A stretch of DNA of 64,000 bases from NCBI GenBank assembly GCA_033980235.1, contig CM067075.1, forward strand, positions 8,276,608 to 8,340,607. Direction: 5' to 3'. The stretch's first letter is position 1. Every line of letters starts with the position of its first letter. Made by a program: the position numbers and the translations under genes. Shown here piece after piece: positions 1 through 12,665 of this stretch. This DNA is from Diadema setosum (Eukaryota > Echinodermata > Echinoidea > Diadematoida > Diadematidae). The notes beneath the pieces are model-generated. The model had not been told where the DNA came from, ran no database searches, and saw only the letters and a list, made by a program, of their open reading frames with translations.

Positions 1-380
1 ATTGAAAATGTTCTATCAACACATTCTGTGCATGATTAATGCCAACTTTCAATGCAGTAGAATTATTCTGTCAAGAGTTATTGGACTTGAAAGTGAAAGG
101 TATGTAAAGGATTTCAAGAAATAAAAATAAAAAGGTGACTCTAAGAGGTACCTGATCATTCTACTCCCCCCCAAAAAAAAAAAATGGTTGTAGAAAAACT
201 ACTGAAAACACACTTTCCCATTCATGTTATGATCCGAAACTTAAAAATAATATAGAGGAAGGATAGCTCTTTCAGAAAATATGAAAAACTCAAGATTGAC
301 TTGGTAGACCCATTTCACCTTTTTTGAGTCCTCACGTAAAATCGAAGGGTGCGACTTTTTGTTCTTTTGTGATGCACGGT
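1..380. other. unassigned flank before the duplicated block
   Basis: AT-rich sequence with a homopolymer A run near 174-183. I see no exon of the neighbouring gene family and no convincing coding frame. Similarity to the second block (from about 37350) begins near 381, so this stretch lies outside the recognisable duplication, or has diverged beyond it. Confidence 0.5.
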
Positions 381-1535
381 CACAAATAGCTATCCATGTT
401 TGTAAATATTATCAATTCACTTGCTATCAATCCTAATTGAGTCACATGTAAGATTTTTTTTTCAGCTATTGTATCTTGGGAACTTGGTGTTTGTACTGTT
501 ATATAGATAAATTCAAAACATAAAAGCAATGTATTATGATCCTTTAAATAAGCAAAAAATAAAAGAAAAAGAAACAGCAATAATTTCCACACGTACGATA
601 ACATTAATTCTATTATATATATTGAGTAATATTGTAAATACGGGCAAACTGTCGCTCAGAACAGCAAGGTGTAATATGAACAAAAACGTGCTGCTGTCGT
701 TTTAGGGAAAATAATATCAGTATAGGAAAGCGTGCTCCCCCCCCCCCCCCCCAAAAAAAAAGTGAATACCGATAATGATAATAATTACTGTTTCTAAAGT
801 TCCTATAAGACTTAAGTAAAGTCAATGCTGGCGAAAATAGACGTAATGGGAAACGAATGACCTCTCATATTCTTATCCAAAATGCCTTTCAAATGTTTTA
901 GGCGATGTTTGCTTCTTCGTTGTTTCTTCTTTGTTTTTGTTTTTTTTTTTTTTGTTATCATGACGTGTGTTCTTAGGGCATGAACTATACATTGTTATAA
1001 GTGGTTTTTTTTTTCATTCTCTGCTTTCATTAATAGCTTTCCATGTTGTAAGTTATCAATACACTTGCTAACAATCTTATGAAATCATGTATAAGTGTTT
1101 TTTATCCAATTTATCTTTGGAACTTGGTGTCTGTACTGTTATTTTCAAATAAGCAATGTATTATGATTCTTCAATAAAAATATACATATATTTCCCACAC
1201 TTATCATGAAATAAATCATAATAATGAATTGTAAATACGGGCAAACTGTCACTCAGAAAAGCGCGGTATATGAAAAACATGTTGCTGTCATTTTAGTAAA
1301 AATAACATTTGTGTAGGACATCATCGCTAAAAAAAAAAATAATAATGATAACAACAATTACTTTTAGGTTCCACGTTTGCAAACAAAGTCTTGTATTTGC
1401 CTCAACCCAAGTCAGTGCATGTGAAAATAGACGTGAGTATTGCGGCACAGCATGTTACACAAGTTTAAGACAGAAGATTGACATATTCTTACAGCGCATA
1501 TTTCACTTTTTCACTTCATAATCATAATAGTGAAT

Positions 1536-1537
1536 AG

Positions 1538-1571
<34 letters not shown>
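1536..1571. repeat. (GTT)n microsatellite
   Basis: About twelve uninterrupted GTT units. The paralogous site near 38437-38451 carries a much shorter tract, so it has changed length since the duplication. Confidence 0.9.
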
Positions 1572-1573
<2 letters not shown>

Positions 1574-1663
1574 GCCCAATAATACTAAGTACTTTTGCCG
1601 CATTTTCGCAACAGCCAATGACATAGTGAGTTATTGTGACAGAAGGAAGTATTATCCATTTTA

Positions 1664-2179
1664 GTGGATTTTGCTATCAAAATTGGATATATGATATATG
1701 CAATATTGAGTCAAAGTCACTCTAGATTAGGTGCGCATTCATACGTGTCTATAGAATACAAGCAGTGCATTGAGTTTGCCAGATTGGGATTACGTAATAA
1801 TATATTTGGCAACGACTGCAAAGATTTTAATAAATGCGTAAATAAAGAGCCTGAAAAAAGTGCGCAGTACCTTTTGATTATGTTTTGTACCCCAAAGATG
1901 TTAAAATACCTAGATAAAGTTAATATATGTAATACAATTACTAGAAATATTCATCCTGACCAAAACATTGTCATTAAAACCACACCAGAAATTTTGAATG
2001 AATATGGTTACTTATCAATTTTCAATTCAGAAAAGCATATTTTACTCTTGTCTATTTTTTATGGGAGGGGTTCTCTTACGATGCGTATCGTATCATTTAC
2101 AATAGTTCACGCATTTCTGTGTTTTTCCAAGATTATTTATATGGCTTATACACCTATAATACACTTAGATATTGCATAA
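1664..2179 (+). pseudogene. long open frame of unknown nature, broken in the second copy
   Basis: An open frame of 171 codons, unusually long for this AT content. It opens at a GTG; the first ATG in frame is near 1688. The reading has scattered Cys (NDCKDFNKCVNKEP) and no recognised domain, and there is no signal peptide or clear splice site. The paralogous stretch at 38581-39100 aligns closely but has an early stop, a 2-nt length change and a stop at the GCGCAG junction, so it is not coding there. It could be the remnant of a real exon or a chance open frame in a repeat. Confidence 0.25.
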
Positions 2180-2770
2180 AATTATGATCAGACAACGAAA
2201 TGTTAAAAGAGAGAAAGTAAAAGTATTTGATATAATACAAATCGAAAGAGAATAAAATTCCGCACCCTATTCAAAACGCCATTGTTCCCAATTCTCCCGT
2301 GTCATCTCCGCTTACATTTTCTTTACTTGAACGGATATGATTGAGTTTAATACTCTGGCCGATATCATGTTATCATTCTGACCAAATATTTCAGCAATTT
2401 ACATTCGAAATTAATCCTAAGCGCACTCATGTGATTATGATAATCATTATATTAGTAACAACGCAAACAATCTTAACAGGAATGACGGTTACTTTCATTG
2501 GTATGCGACGATCGTAAAGAATACCAGGATTACAAAGTTGATGATTATTTCCATGGTGATGATGTCGGTACCAATAAAAGGCTTTGTTTTTATCTATTCA
2601 ATCTCTTCTTTCAATGGTTTTATAATTCCAGAACGTACCACCACCATGTATGCAACACGTTTAAATGATAGTTGCGTGGATAGCTGCGTGTGAACTAAGC
2701 AATGAAAGTATTACTGAATAAAATAATATTATGTAGAGTTTTCTTGGAAAAGGGCCTACAGCTACTTTGA

Positions 2771-2812
<42 letters not shown>

Positions 2813-2905
2813 ATAATTAAGGATTTTCGTTTCAAAAAATTCTGTTTCATTAAAAAAAAAATGTTCTATTATGTTTAAGACTCGTCACCAAAGTTACTAT
2901 GTATA

Positions 2906-2976
2906 TGAAGCTTCCAAAAGGCGCTAAATCCATTGAAAAATGATGGATTTAGCGCCTTTTGGAAGCAAGCTCTTCA
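2906..2976. mobile_element. short hairpin element (GGCGCTAAATCC type)
   Basis: Near-perfect inverted repeat. The left arm reads AAGGCGCTAAATCCAT and the right arm ATGGATTTAGCGCCTT, both extended by CTTCC/GGAAG, with a loop of about 9 nt. It abuts a TA microsatellite. Related copies lie at 7641-7714 and, as a half copy, at 39761-39788, consistent with a small foldback or MITE-like family. Confidence 0.7.

Positions 2977-3043
<67 letters not shown>
2976..3043. repeat. (TA)n microsatellite
   Basis: Long TA tract directly after the hairpin element. The corresponding position in block A' (39788-39835) holds a TA tract followed by a 1.2 kb TIR element. Confidence 0.95.
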
Positions 3044-3047
<4 letters not shown>

Positions 3048-4926
3048 ATCATTTATGTCACCGTGCATCACAAAATGAACAAAAGGACGCAATCTCTGAT
3101 TTTGTGAGAGGACTGAAAAGTGTAGCCACATGTAGCCAACTGAGCCAATCTTGAATTTTCCTATAATTATGAAAGAGCAAGTCTTCTTCTACATCACGTG
3201 ATAAAGTTTGAGGATCACAAAGGGAACAAAAAATGGTGTTATCATCAGTTTTTCTCGAACAATTTGTTTTGTAGAATAGTGTGATTATAGTTGTGTCTTA
3301 TATAGAGTCCCCTTTAAAACCATGTACACACTCCTCACCTTCAACTCTAATAACATTAGAAAGGATAATGATACTGGTTTGAAAATTGGACAGAATGAAT
3401 TAGTGAAGCATGCTCAATTTCAGCTTATTTGTTTTTATATATCATCGAAGGCTATGGACTTTTTCAAGGCAAATCTTGAAGGGTAAGAGCTGTTATACAC
3501 GTTATCGTTGTAAGAGCTGGCTGACCCAGATTTGTGGAGCTTTTCTTGTGAGTTGTGCTATTATTGTATATTAAGTGACGATTTTGTCGGCAAATTACTT
3601 TTTTTATTAATTCTAGGAGAATATGGTATGTATGCATACACACACACGATATACATGTATATGTACATATATATATATATATATATATGCACGTATACAA
3701 ATCAATTTTATTTTATTTCTGAAGTTTACAGAAGGTAGGTGTATGGGTTCGATTATAAATCATAAAAATTGTTTTGAATGTCATATGATCATAATTGTTG
3801 ATTATAACAAGATTCTTGAGGTCTATGTAGCCTCTAAATAGATTTGAGTATCAGCTATAATACAAGGGAGGTTAACCCGTTCTCTACGGAACCTGTTGGC
3901 CTGCGTATCAATTATATGGGCATTTCAGAATTCAGTATGGAACGGGCCACCAGCATAAACATTTGTACACTCCGGCACGTCTAGTTTAACAATGTGTTAC
4001 AATAGTTGTTTCGTACGCAGACTCACTACCACTCTACCACTACATAATTATTGCCAGTGTCCAACCTATGAATGTTTTAAATGCATATTTAAGAAAAAAC
4101 CGCCGAATTTATCAAAAGCCTGTAAAAATTGAGATGTGCCAGAAATTTGATCCAGGGTATAAACACAGTCATTTACGTGTACAATATTTCTTCGAGGTTT
4201 TTGAACATTTATGGGTGTTTTTTTTTATCGTTTCTCATCTTTCTTTATTTTTGCGTGTTTCTTTCTTGTATCAAAATTATTGGCACAGCTGTTCATTCAT
4301 TCTGTGCCATTCCAAAGCCAGTTACATGTGCTATGTAATGAACATGCTCTCTTTGTCGAATCACTGTTAACTATCGTAAACAATAATTTTAAAAGCACTA
4401 CTGTATTTTCGTAGATCTGTTGGAAATGAAGATATTTTAAACCGAATTGGGTTGAAATTGGAAACAGAATTTCACCTGTATAATCTTTAAGTGCGATATT
4501 TTACAGCACAATAAATCATTTCAGCTGTAAGTGCAAATAAAATACATATGTTTACCGAACAATCTTAGATGGGAAAACATTCCCCATTCACAAAAGTTGT
4601 TTTCTTTAGTTTATTCATTTTTTTTTTACAATTATTTATTACATCATATCTTCCCATGCAAATATTACACACACATGGATGAAGTGGTCACTTTTGTGTG
4701 AAGCCAACCATATTAATGGGAGTTACTACATTATGTCACCTGTTTCTTCGAATTCCACATACTCTAATGCTTATGGCAACGTGTTGTTTAATTCCAAACG
4801 ATATGTCCTGGACATTCAGGTGAATACTTTACATGTTGACTAAGGTCTTTAGTCTACTCTTGAAAATTACACGTTTTCCCTGTCACGTTTCATTGTATCT
4901 CTCCTAAAAGGGTTTGATATTACTGT

Positions 4927-5446
4927 TTAACTCTTTATGTGCCACGTTCGCACGTCCGGCTCAGTCGACGGCGTGCCAACTTCGCATATTCTGCTCAGCA
5001 AACAAAGCCGCCAAAACCGATCGATAAATCGCTAATCATTGCTAATCCCGCGGCACAATGAAAGCGTTTTTCGTGCTTTTGTTCCTCTCACATAAGGCTT
5101 GCATTCTATGTGGTGATTGACTATCAACTGGTGTTCCCAAGTGGATTTGCTTGTACATTCTAAGTTTTTGTCACGGTTTTATCTGCAAAAGTAATGACTT
5201 TACAGAAATGCATCATCTGGTCATTCGAAAGAGAAATTGAAAATAGATTCGTCATACAATTTATATCGAAACAAAGTTTGGCATTCCTCTTTAACTTTGC
5301 CCACTATTATGCCCATCTTAACAGAAATTTTTTGTAGATGTCATACAAATTGGATAAACAGAATTCTTTCTCAAAACATGAATACCTTCGTGTCTCGGAA
5401 TAACGTGGCACACAGGGGGTTTCCACCATGGCACATAAAGAGTTAA
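4927..5446. mobile_element. TTAA-flanked TIR element (piggyBac-like MITE)
   Basis: Starts CTCTTTATGTGCCACG after a TTAA and ends in the inverted counterpart (CATGGCACATAAAGAG) before a second TTAA. Length is about 512 bp between the TTAA duplications, with no transposase. TTAA duplication with a short TIR is the signature of piggyBac or Kolobok families. Removing it joins the end of the Ig-receptor tail to a stop codon three codons on, so it inserted at the very 3' end of that coding region. Confidence 0.75.
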
Positions 5447-6923
5447 TAAACTGCTGCGGAAATACACTCGAAACAGGAGGCATAATCTCATAAGTTTCTT
5501 TTCCCGAGTTGTCTTCTGTGTTGAGGCCAGAGCAAAGTGTCGCTTGATGGTCTTCTCCCAACGACGTGTTTTGCATCATGGTCATTGCATAGGACTCATC
5601 AGATGGGGTCTTTGCCTGACCAGTTTTAAACATGAAAGATGAGAGAACAAAGTCACTGGCGGGAGCGGTATCCTCTCGAACCCCAAAGTCACTGAAGGGA
5701 TCGGCGACGGAATCATCAGATGAATCGTCGCTGAGGGAACGTTCCTCATCGTTGACTGACTTCTATGTGACCCCCGCAACAGGATCCTGCTCCTTCCTTG
5801 CAAATGGGGGAATGCAACTATCCCGTTCATTGGTCAAGGAATTCAAACTGCAGTGACAGCGATATCGAGAATGATACAGTTTTTGCTTTCGGCGACTTCG
5901 TCGAGCAACGGTGCAAATTGCCACAGCAATGACAACTACTCCCAGACCTGTGCATTCTGAGAGGAGAGTAATAAGTGCAAAATGTGAATTCCCATCTTCT
6001 GAACTCTCATTCGACAGAACAGAGTTGGTTGTTGTTGTTGTTGTCATTGCTTGCTCAGGCGTTGTCTCTAAACTTGTTGCAGAGGGTGTTTCTGATTGAG
6101 GAGTAAATGAAGAAACTGTGCTAACAGCTCGTTGTGTGGTAGAATCGTCTGTGACCATCGTATATGGTGCATTGTTGTGGTCAGTATTACACCGAACAAA
6201 TGACGTATCGTTTGATGTTGGGAATTTTATTTCAACTCCTCCATTCGTCTCACTCATATCTATCTGAAACATAAACTTGCTATTGTCTGTGACTCCTATC
6301 TTGAGTTTGCCGCCAACACAAACAACTAGGCCCTACTTCTCTTCCTCCGATGAGTCTTTGCAAGCCTTCAAGTACACATGAGATGTTCGCATACATTCGT
6401 CTGTAGTTTGTACAATGTCTCAGCTGGGTAACAAGCAATAACAGGTAATAATTTGGACATCATACTGTTTGATCTTCTGCTGCTGAGCCATTATACTGAA
6501 GTCCTTGACATGCATAAGTCCCACAGTCAGCTCTGTTTGTGTTGACGATTTGAAGCTCAAAAGAACTCATATCTTCTTAATAATGATTCCAATTCGCATA
6601 AGAAATCCTCTTACCATCTATGTGTTGAGCTTCACCACGTTGTGGACTGAAAACTCTACATCAGTTACTGTGTTGTCTTGATGTCTTATCCAATAAGAAA
6701 TGTGGTGTAAGTGGTTAGGAAACAAACACAACAGAGTCATTTTTGCTCCAACCCTGTAGTCTCTGGAAATAGAACTTGGTTGGCTGTCCGTATAGGTGGA
6801 CGGCACGATATGCATAAACATTATGGAAATTATGAGGATCCATCGGTACCAAAGGAAATTTGAAATGCATTCTTGAGAAGAAGGCATTGCTATCGCAGTC
6901 TCCATGTCGCAAACTTCTATCAA
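5443..6923 (-). pseudogene. single-Ig-domain type I membrane receptor, disabled
   Basis: Read on the minus strand. Signal region (6923-6800; FLWYRWILIISIMFMHIV), then an Ig V-like domain: first Cys in KMTLLCLFPN, Trp in SYWIRHQ, and the FG side in NRADCGTYACQG (to 6466). A probable intron of about 200 bp follows (6264-6465, GTATG to TTTCAG, phase 0). The second exon encodes a Ser/Thr-rich stalk, a transmembrane helix (GLGVVVIAVAICTVA), stop-transfer RRSRRKQK and an acidic cytoplasmic tail with ESYAMTM and ETYEIMPP tyrosine motifs. Lesions: a frameshift near 6650, TAA at 6577-6579 and TAG at 5763-5765; the frame is open again after each. Known context: such receptors are usually immune or adhesion proteins. 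The ligand is unknown. A TTAA element sits at the 3' end of the frame. Confidence 0.7.
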
Positions 6924-7640
6924 AATAAAGATGGTTGAAGCATCAATTGTTCAGGCATTCGCTACAGAAGAAATCGAAGCACTTTGAAAGTTTACCGATG
7001 GTATTCACCACCTCAGCGCGAGGGATAAACTTTCAGAGTAAAATCAAAGACACACCATCACAGTGTTTCCGGACATCATATCGCATCAGACCTCTTTTTC
7101 AATTGCTGTCACCGAATGCGCATTGCATTAATATGTGCCGCTTTCCCATTTACTCTTCATGCAGCTAGAAAATTCGATGGGCGTGACCATTAAGTAATGG
7201 TGACGTTCTCTTTCATTAAGTGTCCTAAAATACGGATGTCACTTACTGTTCATTTCATTCATTCATGTTTTACTTTGGCCTGACTTCAAAGATTCCAGAC
7301 TGAAATGAGAAACGCACGCTGACAAGTGTGGGGATTTCGGGTATGTCAGTATATAACCCTTTCTGCGCCAGTGGATCAAACGTGCACAAATCCCACATAC
7401 AAACCCACGGACAGGAAATAAACGTGACACTCAAAGAGTTAACACCCAAATATTTCATGAAATTTTGCGCGCTATATCATGGCACCTCCCGAGTAGATTG
7501 AGGAAGTGATTCAAAATGATTTTGTCACACTTTTGAAATTGAAAGTCTCCCAAACGATGTCACGTTGTATGTTGGCGATTGTCATTGTCCTCTCCGGACT
7601 TTTTCAAAAGTGTATCACTGTACATTTATCAAGATGAAAT

Positions 7641-7714
7641 GAAGAGCTTGTTTCCAAAAGGCGCCAGATCCATCATTTTCAATGGATTTAGCGCCTTTTG
7701 CTTGCAAGCTCTTC
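7641..7714. mobile_element. second hairpin element of the GGCGCTAAATCC type
   Basis: Arms GAAGAGCTTG...GGCGCCAGATCCAT and ATGGATTTAGCGCC...CAAGCTCTTC around a short loop. Here the element is complete at both outer ends (GAAGAGC/GCTCTTC), which defines its borders better than the copy at 2906. No coding potential. Confidence 0.7.
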
Positions 7715-7952
7715 AAATACAGATAGAAGGTTGAAGTTATGTTTCGAATATTTTCGAAGCCAATTACAATGAGGATATTGTTCTTGGAAAATCCGTAAAA
7801 GCACTTCAAGTTTCTGGGACATTTTGTACGAGCTTTACCTTGAGTAACAAATTACGTGGATTTATGAACCATGTGAAGCTCTATGAATAAAATCACGTGG
7901 GAAAAAAACACCGAGTAAAATGTGGCATTAGACATCTCCACCAGTTGTCCAC

Positions 7953-8112
7953 GCAGGGGCGGATCCAGGAATTCTGTAAAATGGGGGGGGGGGGGCAACT
8001 AATATTTCTGGTGCCACTTCCGGGTTTCATTTCATTTTTTGTTCTTTTTATTATCTTTTAAAGGAAAAATAAGGGGTACGCCGGTTGCCCCCCCCCCCCC
8101 CCCCGAACCGCC
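7953..8112. mobile_element. probable small hAT-like MITE fragment
   Basis: Begins CAGGGGCGGATCCAGG, a terminal sequence common in non-autonomous hAT-type elements, followed by a G tract. The far end has a C tract and a degenerate CCGCC-containing match. The borders are uncertain. The paralogous site (44782-44840) retains only the C-tract side. Confidence 0.4.
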
Positions 8113-8762
8113 AAGCTGCCAAATTATTCCTACGAACCTTATCCAACTTATCTTAACAAGACTAAAATGTCATTTAAAAGTCAACCTTATTGAAAGATCT
8201 GAATTCAAATTGAATTTTATATGTGATTAGAATTGATTTACGCGAACACCGAGGTAGTAATAATATGCGCTTGGAAGAGAGCAATCATTTAACCGTCTCG
8301 ATGCTTAAATGAACCCTTCAAATGACAAGGCAATGAGAAACTGCAACCAGGGGCCTTCGCCAGTGATAGTTCTTGATCTTATCCCCCTACATTGTAGCTC
8401 CTTGTGTATCAAAACACGCCAATACTCTCAAGTTGGTCGCATTAGTTGTTGTGGTAAACACAAGAAGAAATTGTATTCGACATAATTGTGTGACTGTAGT
8501 TCTTAAATTGCTAGTTTCTGATAAAAATTATACATGTGCTGTATAAAACTATATAGATAATTTCATTGGCCATTGTGGATTTTTCCTTCATTTTTCTTAT
8601 TCGGAATATTATTACTGTCTATAGCTTGTTCCGATGATGCAGTGTGGTGTCTTAGCGTTATCCATCCAGCGATCATCATGCAGAAGGATAGACTGAATCT
8701 TGCCAGCTTCCATTGTCTCTTTGGTCCATGTCTATGTGACTACTGGCTCTCTACCCCACTCT

Positions 8763-8807
8763 AACAAACAAACAAACAAACAAACAAACAAACAAACAAA
8801 CAAACAA
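8763..8807. repeat. (CAAA)n microsatellite
   Basis: About eleven CAAA-type units. The second copy at 46375-46400 has roughly half as many, an example of length change since the duplication. Confidence 0.9.
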
Positions 8808-10305
8808 GGAATCTAGTATAAACAGACGAGACAGACTTACCAATGTTAAGACCTGTGCGACCACGAACCACGAAACCCTGATGAAGACACTGAACAAGAT
8901 TCCCTTTTCCTTTTTAAGTTCTTCATTAAAGTCTCTCCGATGACCAATTATTGTCCTGTAGTATTCCACCCCCCCCCCCCAAAAAAAAAGAAAAAAAAAA
9001 AGAGTACGACGGCAATTTATCTTGAAAATTTTCAAATACCTACTGTGAAGTTTACACGGAGTCAAGTGTAGTGGAGACTGGACATGATAAACAGAATAGA
9101 TCGATTCCCGCAATATAAGCATGCTTGATGAAAACCGAGATGTTCGAACGTCAAAACAGTTTCAGACTTGAATTTTTGTCAGTGGGTGGCGGCTATGATA
9201 TCTGACTTTTAAAATGTCTTCTTTTCCCCCAGATAATACTATTTTGTAGCTTCTCTGTTTCTCTGTGACAAACGGTTTCAGGATATAAATGTGATGATGT
9301 CGTATATGTTATGTAACAGCCGAAACTTGGAAGATTATCGATCTCCATCGAACAGATCACATGTCCGTTAAAGATGAAATGATTTTCTATGCATAAAAGA
9401 TCGATCCAAAAACAGCGACAGCACTCGTTGATAGAGCTTTTCTGCTTAGATCGTTCCGTATGTTTATTACTTGATATATCATTAAAAAATACAAGTGGAA
9501 ATTAAACCAAGAAGTAATCTGTTCGGTGAAGCGACCCTCAGCATCTTTTATTTGTTACATGATTCTCAAAACCTGTCGTCAAGACACTCGAATGCATCAT
9601 ACGGACCTTCGGAAAATAGATAAAAAAGCACTAATAACAACATTTACGCAATACCATGTCCCCGTTGATTAACATAATGTTGTTGATCCAATGCCCATTA
9701 GAACCTACATCTTTTGTTTAGTGGATCCTATTGCCCAAAGATTTCATTAAGGCTTTCTCCCATTGTTTCGGATTTTGTTTTATCGTCATTTTAGTCCTGT
9801 GTACAGAATGTTTGGTATGCATGTCCCACTGTTCATGCAGCATTGCATTGAAACACTCTGGAAAAGCAGTAGATGAGATATCTTGTTTGTGTTGTCGTCT
9901 CTTAGGACTGACGTTGAACAAGGCCATTTCGTACTTGTTCAGCAGTAGTTTCAGTTCTGGAAATTCGATTGTCCAACTCACTTGAACACGAATCAGAACA
10001 CATATGCAATTCATGGGAATTACAATCATGGTATATGCATAAATCCTCTTTGTATCTGTTTGTGTGTTACTCTAATGAGTGTCATTATTATCTGCACCTC
10101 CGGTTTGAATTGACATGAGCCAAGCCGAGAAATATGTTTTCAGAAAGGCACTTGTTATACTTCCTGGTTCACTTAAGCGTAGTGTTCAGTAACATGTTAA
10201 ACATGACATTGCCTAATGCATGATGCTCGTCAAATCAGTGTGAGCAATGTGAAAGCAATGTAAGACATAACATCTTTGCCATTATGTACGGACTTTGTAT
10301 CCATG

Positions 10306-11558
10306 TCTTACAGTCAGGCACAGGCGCAGAAAACTGCGCCTCCCGCCAGGCGCAGAAAACTGCTACTTTGGGGTTATCCGCCCGAGCGCCGAGCAAGTGT
10401 GCCCGCTACAATCGATTCTCGTAGTTTCCGCGAACAGTCGGTTCCATTGATATCGTCTGTGTACCAGGCGCCCGTTACTGCTTTTTACTGATTTGCAGTG
10501 CACTAAGTACTGTATGCAAGACAAATTGCCAAAACACGATAGTATGTATGTGTATACTGCACTGTATCACCATAATTATATCGAAATACAGCATGCATCA
10601 GGCACATCCATGCAGAGCCACACGCTCTCACCAACAAACACCATGCGCTATATAGGTCTCTCCTCACTGACCATAGCTCATTTATAAATCAAGAAATAGG
10701 CTAGTGAGATTGAGAATGAAGTAGGAGTCATTGGGATTACCTTGCTGTTACGATGTTACGCTGTTCTGCTTCCTTTGCAGAATCATCTGCAATTAACTCT
10801 GATAACTCATGTTTAACTATGTGCTCTCTTGTATAACTCTGTCTCTCTGGAATCTAATCTAAAACTGCAATACCTATCGCATAGCCCCTGCCTCTGTGCT
10901 TTGCCCATGGTCAGTTCAAGACCAGGGAGGTACGAGGTAGGCCCCAGCCTGGCCGCACTTTCACAACACTTTCCTTGTTTTAAACTGCTGCCCTATGTTT
11001 ACTCAACAGAGATAAGAACCCAACCTGCCGGGGAGAGTACCACAGAGAAGAGAGAGGGGGAAAGAGATGGTGCGTTGAGAGATGGAAGGTGGCTGTGCTG
11101 GGGGAGAGAAAGGGAAAGAAGCCACGAGAGGAGATGAGAGAGGAGAAGGGAGAGAGGAAGGTCTGATAGGAAGGAGTACATTTCTGTTACACTAGCCAAC
11201 ACCTGTTGCACAAGGCTAAAAAGAGGGCAAACCGGTGGTCATTCAAAAAACATTTACCTAATTATGTATTCTGACCAGAATTACGCCAGATGTCAAGGTT
11301 GTATTCCCCTAGAAATGATTATTATGCAAGATTAGGTATTTGGCTTACTACAGAGGAAATATCAGAAAAGTGTCAAGGTTAGAATTTTTGTACGAAATTA
11401 ATATCGATAAGGTGTCTTCATCACCTAAATTTTCTCCATGCCTTTTACACTACGAGCATCGCGTGGCATGATGGGTATTGTCATTATAATATTCATGATA
11501 GCAGAAATCGGCGCTTTTCGACAGGCGCAGTTTTCTGCGCCTGTGCCTGACTGTCTTA
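10306..11558. mobile_element. 1.24 kb TIR element with 5-bp target duplication
   Basis: Element 10311-11553, flanked by TCTTA on both sides (10306-10310 and 11554-11558). Ends are CAGTCAGGCACAGGCGCAG and its inverse, and the GGCGCAG module is repeated inside the left end. The second block carries the empty site with a single TCTTA near 47855-47862, which proves insertion. No transposase frame seen, so non-autonomous. The superfamily was not resolved. It contains a GA-rich stretch at 11030-11170. Confidence 0.8.
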
Positions 11559-11820
11559 AGGGAAAAAAAGTCCATCGAGTGTGCAGCCTTTAGGGTAACA
11601 TGGACAGAAGTGGTCCTTGATAAACTTGTGAAGCTCTGATATTGTCTTAAACATTAATGCATTCACTGAGTTCATAATGTTTATCTCGAAAGAAAACATT
11701 AGCTCCTACAATTTCTATAGGGTAGTCTATATAGGTTACATGACAGTTATTCCTACGACAATTGCTCCCATGAAATATCTGTACTCCAATCCAAATATAA
11801 ATTCTACCCAAACATATAAC

Positions 11821-11885
11821 CCTAATTCTAATCCTCACATCAAACTAAACCTAAACCCTATCGCAACCCTCACCCTAACCCTATA
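11821..11885 (+). repeat. degenerate telomere-like CCCTAA tract
   Basis: Run of imperfect CCCTAA/CCTAAA/CCCTAT units, ending ACCCTAACCCTATAAG. The paralogous tract at 48275-48312 is similar but diverged. It could be an interstitial telomeric remnant or simple-sequence drift. Confidence 0.35.
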
Positions 11886-12052
11886 AGTCCTTTAAATCCT
11901 TGAAGAAAATAAGACTGGAGAAAAATTATTGTCGCAGGAGAAAATGTCACCAATCTGTCAATATCATTACTATTGATTTTTATCAATAAATGTTTCATCT
12001 CACAAAGTAATGTATAGTTTAACGTAACATTAAGAATGATCATAAGAATGAC

Positions 12053-12053
<1 letters not shown>

Positions 12054-12093
<40 letters not shown>
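12054..12093 (+). repeat. (GT)n microsatellite
   Basis: Uninterrupted GT tract. The equivalent tract at 48487-48527 is interrupted by a short ACAG insertion. Confidence 0.9.
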
Positions 12094-12095
<2 letters not shown>

Positions 12096-12617
12096 ATTCG
12101 AAGAGTTTGTGGCATTAGGATACATTTCCCACACCCATACATCTGGGAGTTTTTTTTTTCCAAGGTTTCAGCAAATAGAAAATGAATAACAAACACGTGC
12201 ACCAAGATTGGCAGTGACGAAATGCAATTATTATAATAACGACATCGGATGTTTGTGTGGTAATCCAGCGAGACTAAGCTAACAATCCTTCTTTGTCATC
12301 ATTAATGAATTCACGGTGTGCGTTTAACGAGCTTTCTTTTAAAGCTCATTGGTTTTTAGATGTGTTCGCAAGTTTGGTCCTTTTAAAATTCATTTACATA
12401 TCACAAATGAATTATGAAAGACTAATTTCAAATCCTTGAATGTACTACAAGTTGACCTGCTTTTACTGTACATAATTTCATTGTACTCTGATGAATTAAG
12501 GATAATCGGTGTTGTGTCAAAAGATGTGGAATAACATGGGCTGACCTGAGAATCGCCTTCGGATGTGGAACCTATTTATATTTAGTGTCCTTTAAAAGAA
12601 CTCAAGAATTATGTATG

Positions 12618-12665
<48 letters not shown>

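Noticed and set aside
2933..3154. Frames rich in Ile-Tyr repeats across many sites
   Set aside because: Translations of TA microsatellites.
8573..8764. 63-residue frame that looks like a small secreted Cys-containing protein, conserved at 46176
   Set aside because: It opens at TTG with a TAA a few codons upstream, has no ATG or splice acceptor, and the paralogue carries an Arg inside the hydrophobic stretch. Likely a shadow of duplicated non-coding DNA.
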